Shown here piece by piece: positions 31,508 to 40,410 of a DNA stretch of 64,000 nt. Source of the stretch: Mesostigma viride (lineage: Eukaryota > Streptophyta > Mesostigmatophyceae > Mesostigmatales > Mesostigmataceae); NCBI GenBank assembly GCA_009746045.1, contig RPFO01001168.1, positions 30,571 to 94,570 of the forward strand. The letters are read 5' to 3'. The notes beneath the pieces were generated by a model. It was given only the letters and a program-made list of their open reading frames with translations, ran no database searches and was not told the DNA's origin. Position numbers and translations under genes: made by a program. Position 1 is the first letter of the stretch, and every line of letters begins with the position of its first letter.

Positions 31508-31754
31508 TATATACAATGGCTGCGACCAACTTTGCAACAAGAAAACAGCAAACTCTCCACCTATCCTCCACCCCCTCAAGCCTCGTTTTCAGACGAAGCT
31601 TCTCCTGCAACCGGTGCAGGTGCTGGCTCGTGGAACGGTCCCTCCACCGGATTCAATGGCTGCCCCTGGTCGTCGTGAGTAGGCACAGGCCTAATAACCA
31701 CCGGAAGCCTCAAACCATACGCGTAATCACGTATCCAGCGAGAACGCCCCCACC

Positions 31755-32539
31755 TCAGCAAATGGCCTCACCTAAACCAACGTTGTCGTCAATGTGGTAG
31801 CGATTAAGCTCGTCCCGCTGCGCCTGCTCACGGCCCTCCTGAGAGCCGTCGCCCTCGTGACGCCTCTGGGCCGGCTGTACTACCGCCCCTGCTGGCTGAT
31901 CTACGAAGTCGTAGAAGGCGTCGTCGGCTGAGACCTCTCGACCGCCAACCACGTCGACAGTCAAACTTAGCTGGTTTAACTCTCGGCGAGAATGTGGAGT
32001 ATCCCGACTAGTGTAGATGGAGAAGGGATTAAGAGTAATGAAGACACGATCAGCAGCGCCTCTGGTCAACTCTAAGACAGAGTGCGCCAGATTCTGGCAC
32101 TCTGCCACCAACGCCTGCGTACTGCCACGAACGATGGCCTCCCGCCTGTCCCGGGCGACCTGCACCACGTTTGGCACGCCGGTGTAGTCGTCCCCAAGGC
32201 GGAGATTGGCGACAAGGTCGTTTATCTCTCGGGCACCCCCGAGGCTTATGGCAATTATCTGCAAAAGCAGAGTGACCACCTGCTCAAACGCGAATGCGTT
32301 TGTGTGGCCAGCCCGCCAAGACGCTGGCAGCCTTCTGATGATTTCCGCGAGGTCCTCGCGAAATCTCAGCAGCTGCTCGGCTGCTCCTCGGACGTACTCG
32401 CCCGGTGCCGACACCGCACGAATATTTCGGCGCACTTCCCCGAGTCCTCGTGCCCTCCTGCGGGTACTGGACTGGACGCCGCTACCGTTGCTGCACGCGC
32501 AAAGGTGTTTGTCCTAGCTTCAGAGTCCGAATTCGACAT
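31755..32539 (-). pseudogene. E3 accessory frame upstream of gag (ORF0), one frameshift
   Basis: The ATG at 32539 (MSNSDSEARTN) is 24 nt inside the LTR, as in E1. After about 30 residues the register changes near 32440-32470 and continues for 226 codons to 31755. Like the E1 frame it is Leu/Val-rich and probably helical, with no known domain. It ends about 250 bp before gag. Confidence 0.55.
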
Positions 32540-32563
32540 ATCCGTCGACCAGACTGTAATACG
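32540..32563 (-). promoter_or_regulatory. E3 leader, possible primer-binding site
   Basis: The minus strand after the LTR starts CGTATTACA, the same nine bases as in E1. Similarity then fades. Confidence 0.4.
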
Positions 32564-33207
32564 ATTTAGATGAACGCGGATCAGTGAGTTTCTGGTCTTC
32601 CCAAGATGTGATGAATGGAGCCATGGTTTCAACCAGCGGCTTTTAACCTTTACCACAGTTGCCTCACTACCCTGTGGTCACTAGCCTGAGGCGGCAGCAC
32701 CCACGGACGGTGTTGGGAAAAGACGCTTGGCCACTGCTGTGTCCGAGCCTTTCTAGGTCTCACCATTGCTGCCAGGCCTTGCACGCCTTGGCAGGTCCGC
32801 CACTGTCAATTTCCTTGGTTGCATCAATCCAGGACGTCTGTCCTTCCATGAATGACAGTAACGCTCTGGATTTATCCGTCATGACAAGTACCCGTCCATC
32901 CCAGGCCTGCAGGACTGCCAGTCCTGAAGTCCTGTGACATTCTTGGTACCATCAACCAATATTGACCACAGTACCTCCTAGTGACAGTCGGTCCTGTGAC
33001 ACGTAACGTGTGATGGTTCACCCAACACTGCCACGTGCCCTGTCCCTCACGTGTCCTTAGTCCTGGTACTGCTGTAGCGTCCGGCGGCATTACTTCGGGA
33101 CTTGATAACTCTCAAGTTCCTTGTCCAAATGAGGCGTCTAGCACGGCGTTGGAAAGGCCACTTCAAGTATGATATGCTTAGCATATTGCATCACCAATAT
33201 GCTAACT
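32564..33207 (-). repeat. E3 5' LTR (644 bp)
   Basis: Upstream LTR in the minus-strand sense. It matches 25043-25686 apart from the one difference noted at 33138. Confidence 0.92.
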
Positions 33208-33460
33208 GAACCCGATCCGCCGGCGTGGGCTTGTAGAATCCGCCAGCCAAGGCGAAGTACATGTCCAGCAACTGGAGATTAATCTGTCGTCCTACTGAGG
33301 CGAACGAGTCATACACGACCAAAACCGCAAACTGGCGACCCAGGCGCTTCTCGTGCTGCCGTACCCATCCGTGGATCTCGCGAGCCCGGTTAAGTACGTT
33401 TGCTGCCACGCAGGCAATCGCAGCGCGGGTCGAAGATTCCAGCTCGCCCGTCTCCGCCAT
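33208..33460 (-). pseudogene. Gene B, N-terminal part: MYND-finger protein split by E3
   Basis: The ATG at 33460 gives MAETGELESSTRAA, similar in layout to MAEIANESEIVN of gene D. The region FAVLVVYDSFASVGRQI followed by LLDMYFALAGGFYKP aligns with LAVLLAFDSFSQMERVM and LADMNFCIQEGFFVP. The frame stops at the GAACC duplication and continues in frame at 25037. A palindrome variant is 52 bp upstream of the ATG. Confidence 0.85.
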
Positions 33461-33504
33461 CCCTCCCCTGCGCCAATTGGCACGTGCGTAATACGTAAGT
33501 AATG

Positions 33505-36060
33505 TTTAAGTCTAACGGCCGTTGGCTCACAACCCCCCTGTGGGAAGGGTGGATGCCTTACGAACCATTCAACCACATCTTTATGCTCAGCTAGATTTTT
33601 GGAGGCCTTTCTTGGAAGGCACATGGTAATAACCATCACTAAGCTGCATAAAAGACACATCCTGCCTTACTGCCACCAAATGAAACGAATGAAATGCACA
33701 TGGTAATGTTTTTCAAGTCTAACGGCCGTTGGCTCACAACCCCCGTGTGGGAAGGGTGGATGCCTTACGAACCATCCAACCACATCTTTATGCTCAGCTA
33801 GATTTTTGGAGGCCTTTCTTGGAAGGCACATGGTAATAACCATCACTAAGCTGAATGAAAGATACATCCTGGCTGATTGCCAACCCACTCAAAGGAATGA
33901 AATGCACATGATAATGTTTTTCCAATTCCAACGGCCGTTGGCTCACAACCCCCGTGTGGGAAGGGTGGATGCCTTACGAACCATTCAACCACATCTTTAT
34001 GCTCAGCTAGATTTTTGGAGGCCTTTCTTTGAAGGCACATGGTAATAACAATCACTAAGCTGCATGAAAGACACATCCTGCATTATTGCCACCAAATGAA
34101 ACGAATGAAATGCACATTTTATTGTTTTTCCAATTCCAACGGCCGTTTGCTCACAACCCCCCTGTGGGAAGGGTGGATGCCTTACGAACCATTCAACCAC
34201 ATCTTTATGCTCAGCTAGATTTTTGGAGGCCTTTCTTGGAAGAAAAATGGTAATAGCCACCACAAAGCTGAATGAAAGATACATCCTGGCTGATTGCCAA
34301 CCCACTCAAAGGAATGAAATGCACATGATAATGTTTTTCAAGTCCAACGGCCGTTGGCTCACAACCCCCCTCTGGGAAGGGTGGATGCCTTACGAACCAT
34401 TCAACCACATCTTTATGCTCAGCTAGATTTTTGGAGGCCTTTCTTGGAAGAAAAATGGTAATAGCCACCACTAAGCTGAATGAAAGATACATCCTGGCTG
34501 ATTGCCAACCCACTCAAAGGAATGAAATGCACATGATAATGTTTTTCAAGTCCAACGGCCGTTGGCTCACAACCCCCCACTGGGAAGGGTGGATGCCTTA
34601 CGAACCAGTCAAGCCCATCTTTATGCTCAGCTAGATTTTTGGAGGCCTTTCTTGGAAGAAAAATGGTAATAGCCACCACTAAGCTGAATGAAAGATACAT
34701 CCTGGCTGATTGCCAACCCACTCAAAGGAATGAAATGCACATGATAATGTTTTTCAAGTCCAACGGCCGTTGGCTCACAACCCCCCTCTGGGAAGGGTGG
34801 ATGCCTTACGAACCAGTCAAGCCCATCTTTATGCTCAGCTAGATTTTTGGAGGCCTTTCTTGGAAGAAAAATGGTAATAGCCACCACTAAGCTGAATGAA
34901 AGATACATCCTGGCTGATTGCCAACCCACTCAAAGGAATGAAATGCACATGATAATGTTTTTCAAGTCCAACGGCCGTTGGCTCACAACCCCCCTCTGGG
35001 AAGGGTGGATGCCTTACGAACCAGTCAAGCCCATCTTTATGCTCAGCTAGATTTTTGGAGGCCTTTCTTGGAAGAAAAATGGTGATAGCCACCACTAAGC
35101 TGCATAAAAGACACATCCTGCCTTATTGCCACCCAATCAAACGAATGAAATGCACATGATAATGTTTTTTAAGTCTAACGGCCGTTGGCTAACAACCCCC
35201 CTATGGGAAGGGTGGAGGCCTTACGAACCAGTCAACCACATCTTTATGCTCAGCTAGATTTTTGGAGGCCTTTCTAGGAAGGCACATGGTAATAACCATC
35301 ACTAAGCTGCATGAAAGACGCATCCTGCCTTATTGCCACCCAATGAAACGAATGAAATGCACATGATAATGTTTTTCAAGTCCAACGGCCGTTGGCTCAC
35401 AACCCCCCTCTGGGAAGGGTGGATGCCTTACGAACCAGTCAAGCCCATCTTTATGCTCAGCTAGATTTTTGGAGGCCTTTCTTGGAAGAAAAATGGTGAT
35501 AGCCACCACTAAGCTGCATAAAAGACACATCCTGCCTTATTGCCACCCAATCAAACGAATGAAATGCACATGATAATGTTTTTTAAGTCTAACGGCCGTT
35601 GGCTCACAACCCCCCTATGGGAAGGGTGGAGGCCTTACGAACCAGTCAACCACATCTTTATGCTCAGCTAGTTTTTTTGGAGGCCTTTCTAGGAAGGCAC
35701 ATGGTAATAACCATCACTAAGCTGCATGAAAGACGCATCCTGCCTTATTGCCACCCAATGAAACGAATGAAATGCACATGATAATGTTTTTCCAATTCCA
35801 ACGGCCGTTTGCTCACAACCCCCCTCTGGGAAGGGTGGATGCCTTACGAACCAGTCAAGCCCATCTTTATGCTCAGCTAGTTTTTTTGGAGGCCTTTCTA
35901 GGAGAAAAATGGTAAATAGCCACCACTAAGCTGCATGAAAGACACATCCTGGCTGCTTGCCACCCTATCAAACGAATAAAAAGCACATGATAATGTTTTT
36001 CCAATTCCAACGGCCGTTGGCTCACAACCCCCTTCGGGTAGAGGCCTTACGGACCAGTCA
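33505..36060. repeat. 208-bp tandem array, 13 units, one palindrome each
   Basis: The palindrome or a one-base variant starts at 33512, 33719, 33928, 34136, 34344, 34552, 34760, 34968, 35175, 35382, 35589, 35798 and 36007. The constant part contains TGGGAAGGGTGGATGCCTTA and CAGCTAGATTTTTGGAGGCC. The central units (34136-35170) are nearly identical and the edges more diverged, as expected from unequal exchange. Frames of 67-100 codons repeat with the unit and are not genes. Confidence 0.95.
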
Positions 36061-36943
36061 GAAATGGTGTCCACCAAGCTATTCCCCCCACACCCACAGT
36101 TGTCCTTGTCCACATACCTTTCCAGTACAGTTGTCCTCAGCTTCTCAGCAACGGGCGACTCCTCTCCTTCTTGATGCCTTGACAGATATCACATAAACAA
36201 AACACGATCACGAGAGCATCAGGATTGTTAGAGGTTTCCTCCATCAACGACCGTAAGATACACACACCTCAAAAACCAACTTTCTTGTCCTCCCAAATAA
36301 CATATGTTTTTAAATGTAAAATAAATCACATTCATATTCTGTCACTTGATTTAACCACACAATTGTTCAGGTCCAACGCCCGTTGGCATTACGCCTCTTC
36401 CCGGTAAAATACTATTTATTGCTCCAACCCCACAAGAAACTCGTTCCGGACCTGTTCGAAGCGAAGAGCACTGCCAGGGATCGGAGTCGAGCCAGATTTG
36501 TGTGCGGAACATGATGGCTGGCCTACGTGGTGTGGAGCAATAATGTCGACATTTTCAGTGACTGTTCAGCCTAAAAAAATAACAAGCAGATGCGACGGCC
36601 CCTCCATTAAACAAATTATCCACCACTGTTGCGCTACACTAGCAATGTTTGTCAAGGTCCAACGGCCGTTGGCATCAAATAAATCACAACCATTGGTCAC
36701 TCCATTTAACAAAATACCCACAACTTTTTAACCACACTAGAAATGTTTTTTGAGGTCCAACGGCCGTTGGAATCCAAAAAATGCCGAATTCATGTCAAAT
36801 TTATATAAATGTGACAGTTGACAGAATTAGAGATAATTAAATCATCAAATCCAGCTTTAGCCATCAGCCTTACCCATCAGCAAAAATTGGCGAATTTCAT
36901 TCAATATTAGAATTCAAAATTTATTAATGAAATTTATGTTTCA
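36061..36943. other. Intergenic region, three palindromes, no gene seen
   Basis: AT-rich. Perfect palindromes are at 36659-36672 and 36757-36770, with a one-base variant (CCAACGCCCGTTGG) at 36373-36386. The right part probably includes the 3' untranslated end of the next gene. Confidence 0.7.
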
Positions 36944-37891
36944 TCATTCAACCTCTTCAGAATCCTCATCCAAACACAACATCATGTCCCCTTTCCACTT
37001 GTACATACTACTCTCGGCCAAATACAGCAAGCGTGCCTTCTTCCCCCCAAAAAACTTGAGATAATCCGGTGTGAAGATTGTTCCGCTGAGGACCTGCATA
37101 GCTAACTCCACCAAAACGCTTGCCATATCCTCCTCCCTACACCTCCTCTCTAATAAGGCCTTCATGTCTGCGTTCTCATCAAATCCCATGATCAGAACTG
37201 CACATGCCATTCCTCCCCCCTCCAGAGGCAGCCCCTCCAAAAGCTTCACCCATTCTGCCTCCCTACGCGCTCTCCTCCCCGGAGGAAAAAAAATGTCCTC
37301 ATCCGGGTCATAAGGAGTATCGCAGAACCAGAAAATGCTCCTTAACCCCCATAGTTCATAATTATCGTACAAGTCATCCATTTCCTTTCCCAATTGGCGT
37401 AAGCGAGCTGTCCACCCCCTCCAATTCCTCTCCAACACACGTCTCCTCTCAGCACGCTCGGACCTGAACAACCCTCCCATCGTCCTTGCTCGTGCATGTC
37501 CCTCTGGTGCTGGCTGGCGTCCTAACACCTCCTCAACTTCTTCACAATATACCTTAAAATACATTCCCCTTGTGACGAGTGTGTAGGGGGTGATATCAGC
37601 GCTTGCACACTTTACTTGCCCGCCATACAATTCTCGGAAAAGAGACTCAGTTATCAATGTACGAGGACCATCCCCGAATGCGTCCACGAACCCAGAAATT
37701 AACTTAAAGCTGAATTGGGGTTCATACCTCCCCGACACCGCTTCCCTAGCCCCTCTACAAACTGCTTCAAAGCGGGCTACGTCGGGCGCCTCCATAAAAG
37801 CTGCGACTTCGGTCCAAATTTCCCACGGCAGTGAGATATCCCCTTCCATTATCGGCCCCGACGTCAAACTTGTCCCCTCTGCACATAACAT
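36944..37891 (-). CDS. F-box-like protein, 301-315 aa
   Basis: ATGs at 37891 and 37849 are both possible. The later one begins MEGDISLPWEIWTEVAAF, leading straight into an F-box-like segment (LPWEIW ... APDVARFEAVCRGAREAV). F-boxes recruit proteins to SCF ubiquitin ligases through Skp1, so a role in regulated protein turnover is possible. The rest has conserved-looking Trp/Tyr-rich stretches, an Arg/Glu-rich helix (about 150-200) and an acidic tail (DEDSEEVE), with no recognised substrate-binding repeat. It stops with TGA at 36944. A palindrome lies 79 bp upstream of the first ATG. Confidence 0.65.
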   Translation of the reverse strand: MLCAEGTSLTSGPIMEGDISLPWEIWTEVAAFMEAPDVARFEAVCRGAREAVSGRYEPQFSFKLISGFVDAFGDGPRTLITESLFRELYGGQVKCASADITPYTLVTRGMYFKVYCEEVEEVLGRQPAPEGHARARTMGGLFRSERAERRRVLERNWRGWTARLRQLGKEMDDLYDNYELWGLRSIFWFCDTPYDPDEDIFFPPGRRARREAEWVKLLEGLPLEGGGMACAVLIMGFDENADMKALLERRCREEDMASVLVELAMQVLSGTIFTPDYLKFFGGKKARLLYLAESSMYKWKGDMMLCLDEDSEEVE

Positions 37892-37969
37892 ACATCGACG
37901 TCCATCCTTAAAAAAAATGAGGTTTTGTCGGAAAGAAAATATGCAAACGTTAGGCGAGGTTTCCAATCC

Positions 37970-37983
37970 CTAACGGCCGTTGG
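37970..37983. repeat. Palindrome variant CTAACGGCCGTTGG
   Basis: A single copy upstream of the F-box-like gene. The first C-to-T change is the same variant seen in several 208-bp units. Confidence 0.85.
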
Positions 37984-38032
37984 GTCACTAATTGTTGTTT
38001 AACCCACTACAGTCGCATGAGAGAAAACGAAA

Positions 38033-38168
38033 GTCAATTTTATTCCAATTTCAAAGTGAAAGGAGAATTCACTATTACACCATTTTACAACACAAATCAG
38101 GTCAATTTTATTCCAATTTCAAAGTGAAAAGAGAATTCACCATTACACCATTTTACAACACAAATCAG
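38033..38168. repeat. 68-bp direct repeat, two copies
   Basis: Copies start with GTCAATTTTATTCC at 38033 and 38101, in the AT-rich 3' flank of gene D. Confidence 0.85.
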
Positions 38169-38252
38169 GACTACATACACAAATTTCAAACCCAAAATGC
38201 GTCCAGTTTTCCAGCCTCAAAAGCAAATTATTACTCTACATTTCCAGTTTTT

Positions 38253-39029
38253 CTATGAGGAAGAACCGTAGTAGAAGGTGAAGGAGAAGTCAACCTCAGA
38301 GAAGTCGACCTCGGTTCCATCCAGTATGGTCGTCCTGTTTACCCCCCTTATCACCCCTGCCAGCCCCTCCCTTGCTTGCCTCAGACGTTCGCATCTATCC
38401 TTATGCCTACTCCAGTCAGCACGCTGGCACTCCTCACTGCAATATCTGGCATCCCTACATCCTCTACACCACTTCTGAGGGCCTGTGTCGCACCCACACC
38501 CCTCCTTGGAGCAATTTCGCATACCACGCATGGGATCCCCATCCCTCACGATCGGGTCAGAGAGCAAGAAAAAGTTCATGTTGAGGGGTACTTCTGCCCC
38601 TACACACGCATCAGCCCTCACGCGCAGGGAAGACGTAACATTCGGGTAAAATGCGCGCCCGTAGGTGCACCCAAGCTGAGCCCCTTCCTCTTCCCCCAAC
38701 TCTATCTTTGGCCCCTTTGTAATGAACGACACCAAAAGGCGGAACTCCCTCGTTGGGTCTATTGGCGCTCTTAGATCCATCTGTGGTACGAAAAAACCCT
38801 CTTGAATACAGAAGTTCATATCAGCTAGCTGGGCGTACATAACCCTCTCCATTTGGCTGAACGAATCAAACGCCAATAAAACGGCCAAGTGGCGGCCTGT
38901 CTTCTCCTGCGCGACACGAACTTCCTCGAATATGACACGCGACAGAAAGCGAACTTGTTTGTAAACGTTTTGAAGGACGCTTCCGTAGACTTCATTCACG
39001 ATCTCGGACTCATTCGCGATCTCGGCCAT
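38253..39029 (-). CDS. Gene D, MYND zinc-finger protein, 258 aa
   Basis: The ATG at 39029 (MAEIANESE) is chosen because it matches the start of gene B; the frame opens slightly earlier only with TTG. Residues 1-150 form a domain shared with gene B, including a hydrophobic LAVLLAFDSF strand and REFRLLVSF. Residues about 175-225 are a MYND finger (NCSKEGCGC ... WCRGCRDARYCSEECQRADW ... HKDRC) with the full Cys/His set. A Ser/Phe-rich tail ends in TAG. MYND fingers mediate protein contacts, often in transcription or methyltransferase complexes. No SET domain is present. It is intact, unlike gene B. Confidence 0.85.
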   Translation of the reverse strand: MAEIANESEIVNEVYGSVLQNVYKQVRFLSRVIFEEVRVAQEKTGRHLAVLLAFDSFSQMERVMYAQLADMNFCIQEGFFVPQMDLRAPIDPTREFRLLVSFITKGPKIELGEEEGAQLGCTYGRAFYPNVTSSLRVRADACVGAEVPLNMNFFLLSDPIVRDGDPMRGMRNCSKEGCGCDTGPQKWCRGCRDARYCSEECQRADWSRHKDRCERLRQAREGLAGVIRGVNRTTILDGTEVDFSEVDFSFTFYYGSSS

Positions 39030-39209
39030 CTTTTTCAGGGAAAAAACGAACAAAAAGATTTACATCGCGGCCAAAAAAACGCGTTTTCCCATTAGTGTGT
39101 TTGCCTAATTTATTGTAATCATTCATTTTTAAAACAGTCAGGTCCTTCACAACCTCAGAAAATGATTTCATTAAATTGGCATATACATTTAAAAACATCT
39201 TAGGTCGCA

Positions 39210-39464
39210 CTACTTTTTGCGTTTCAGTTTACGTTTGTTTCCCGGTTGAATAAAGTTGACACCATCCCCTTCATCGTCGGAAATTAAGGCCGGCATTTCG
39301 TCCACTTCAGCTTGTACATCATCTTTTTTCATCACAACCATGGCTGGAATTGAATCCCAAAATTTCTCAATCGCTCTAACAACTTCGGCTGGCAGTTTTT
39401 TGGCCCCCCGTTCAACTGCCTCTCTCTCCTGGTTCGACACCGAAACGTCCTTGTCTTTCTCCAT
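39210..39464 (-). CDS. Small hypothetical protein with basic C-terminus, 84 aa
   Basis: The ATG at 39464 gives MEKDKDVSVSNQ. The middle is acidic with an AEVVRAIEKFWDSIP helix. The end, NKRKLKRKK, looks like a nuclear localisation signal. No family is recognised. It is in the same strand series, 181 bp upstream of gene D, with a palindrome 109 bp before its ATG. Confidence 0.5.
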   Translation of the reverse strand: MEKDKDVSVSNQEREAVERGAKKLPAEVVRAIEKFWDSIPAMVVMKKDDVQAEVDEMPALISDDEGDGVNFIQPGNKRKLKRKK

Positions 39465-39503
39465 TGAAAAAAACTGCACGTGAAGCACAACTGGCACAAC
39501 CAA

Positions 39504-40046
39504 TGTAAGTAAACCTAGTACCTTCAGGGGCGGATTAATTCATCAGCCGGAGTACAATTTTATTTTACAACGCCAACGGCCGTTGGCATTACAGCAATGA
39601 AGTTAAGATAAAAACGTCGTAATGCAACGGCTGATAAAACTGGCGTATAATCAATAACGCAAAAAAAATTGGCAAGAACTTTTTTTTGGAGGTCCAACGG
39701 CCGTTGGCATCACGTAAATCACAACAGCAATGATGGAAACTGATTTTGCAAGTCCAACGGCCGTTGGCATCAAGAAAATCAGAAGAGGGAGCGACTGCCC
39801 AAAAAACGCATAATAATAAAACAAGTACCTTGCAGGTGGTTGACAGACGCGAATCTTGTGTGGCGACGTGGAATCTGCAAGGAATGCGCAAAAACGTTGC
39901 AATCAGAATTACAAGGATTACATATTTTCCACATTTAGTTTTTCAGGTCCAACGGCCGTTGGCATGAGATTAATAAGAATACCACTACATGCGTGTGAGA
40001 AAATTGTGCCGGGTGACAGAATTAAATCCAAGTTGCCCAGCAGGTG
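39504..40046. other. Intergenic region with four palindromes
   Basis: Palindromes start at 39573, 39694, 39754 and 39949, each followed by GCAT. No gene is seen. Confidence 0.75.
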
Positions 40047-40410
40047 GGAGGGAGGGAGGGAGGGAGGGAGGGAAGGAGGGAAGGAGGGAGGTAGGGAAGG
40101 AGGGAAGGAGGGAAGTAGGGAGGGAGGGAGGAGGGAGGGAGGGAGGGAGGGAGGGAAGGAGGGAAGGAGGGAAGGAGGGAAGAAGGGAAGGAGGGAAGGA
40201 GGGAAGGAGGGAAGGAGGGAAGGAGGAGGGAAGGAGGGAAGGAGGGAAGGAGGGAAGGAGGGAAGGAGGGAAGGAGGGAAGGAGGGAAGGAGGGAAGGAG
40301 GGAAGGAGGGAAGGAGGGAAGGAGGGAAGGAGGGAAGGAGGGAAGGAGGGAAGGAGGGAAGGAGGGAAGGAGGGAAGGAGGGAAGGAGGGAAGGAGGGAA
40401 GGAGGGAAGG
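40047..40410 (+). repeat. GGGA / GGAAGGA microsatellite
   Basis: A purine-only tract, GGGA repeats grading into a very regular AGGGAAGG period, about 360 bp. It is a candidate triplex or G-quadruplex former. Confidence 0.97.

Larger units (their letters stand above)
25043..33207 (-). mobile_element. LTR retrotransposon E3 (copia-type), in gene B
   Basis: 8165 bp with two 644-bp LTRs that differ at one base that I noticed (25617 T, 33138 C). It reads on the minus strand: accessory frame, gag, UGA, pol. It belongs to the E1 family by protein similarity, the shared AGTTA LTR start, the CGTATTACA leader and the polypurine tract. The internal frames carry several one-base indels, so this copy probably cannot move by itself. 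Confidence 0.93.

Noticed and set aside
33806-35781. Repeated 60-100-codon frames in the 208-bp array
   Set aside because: They recur with the unit, are cut by the same stop in each unit and differ between registers.
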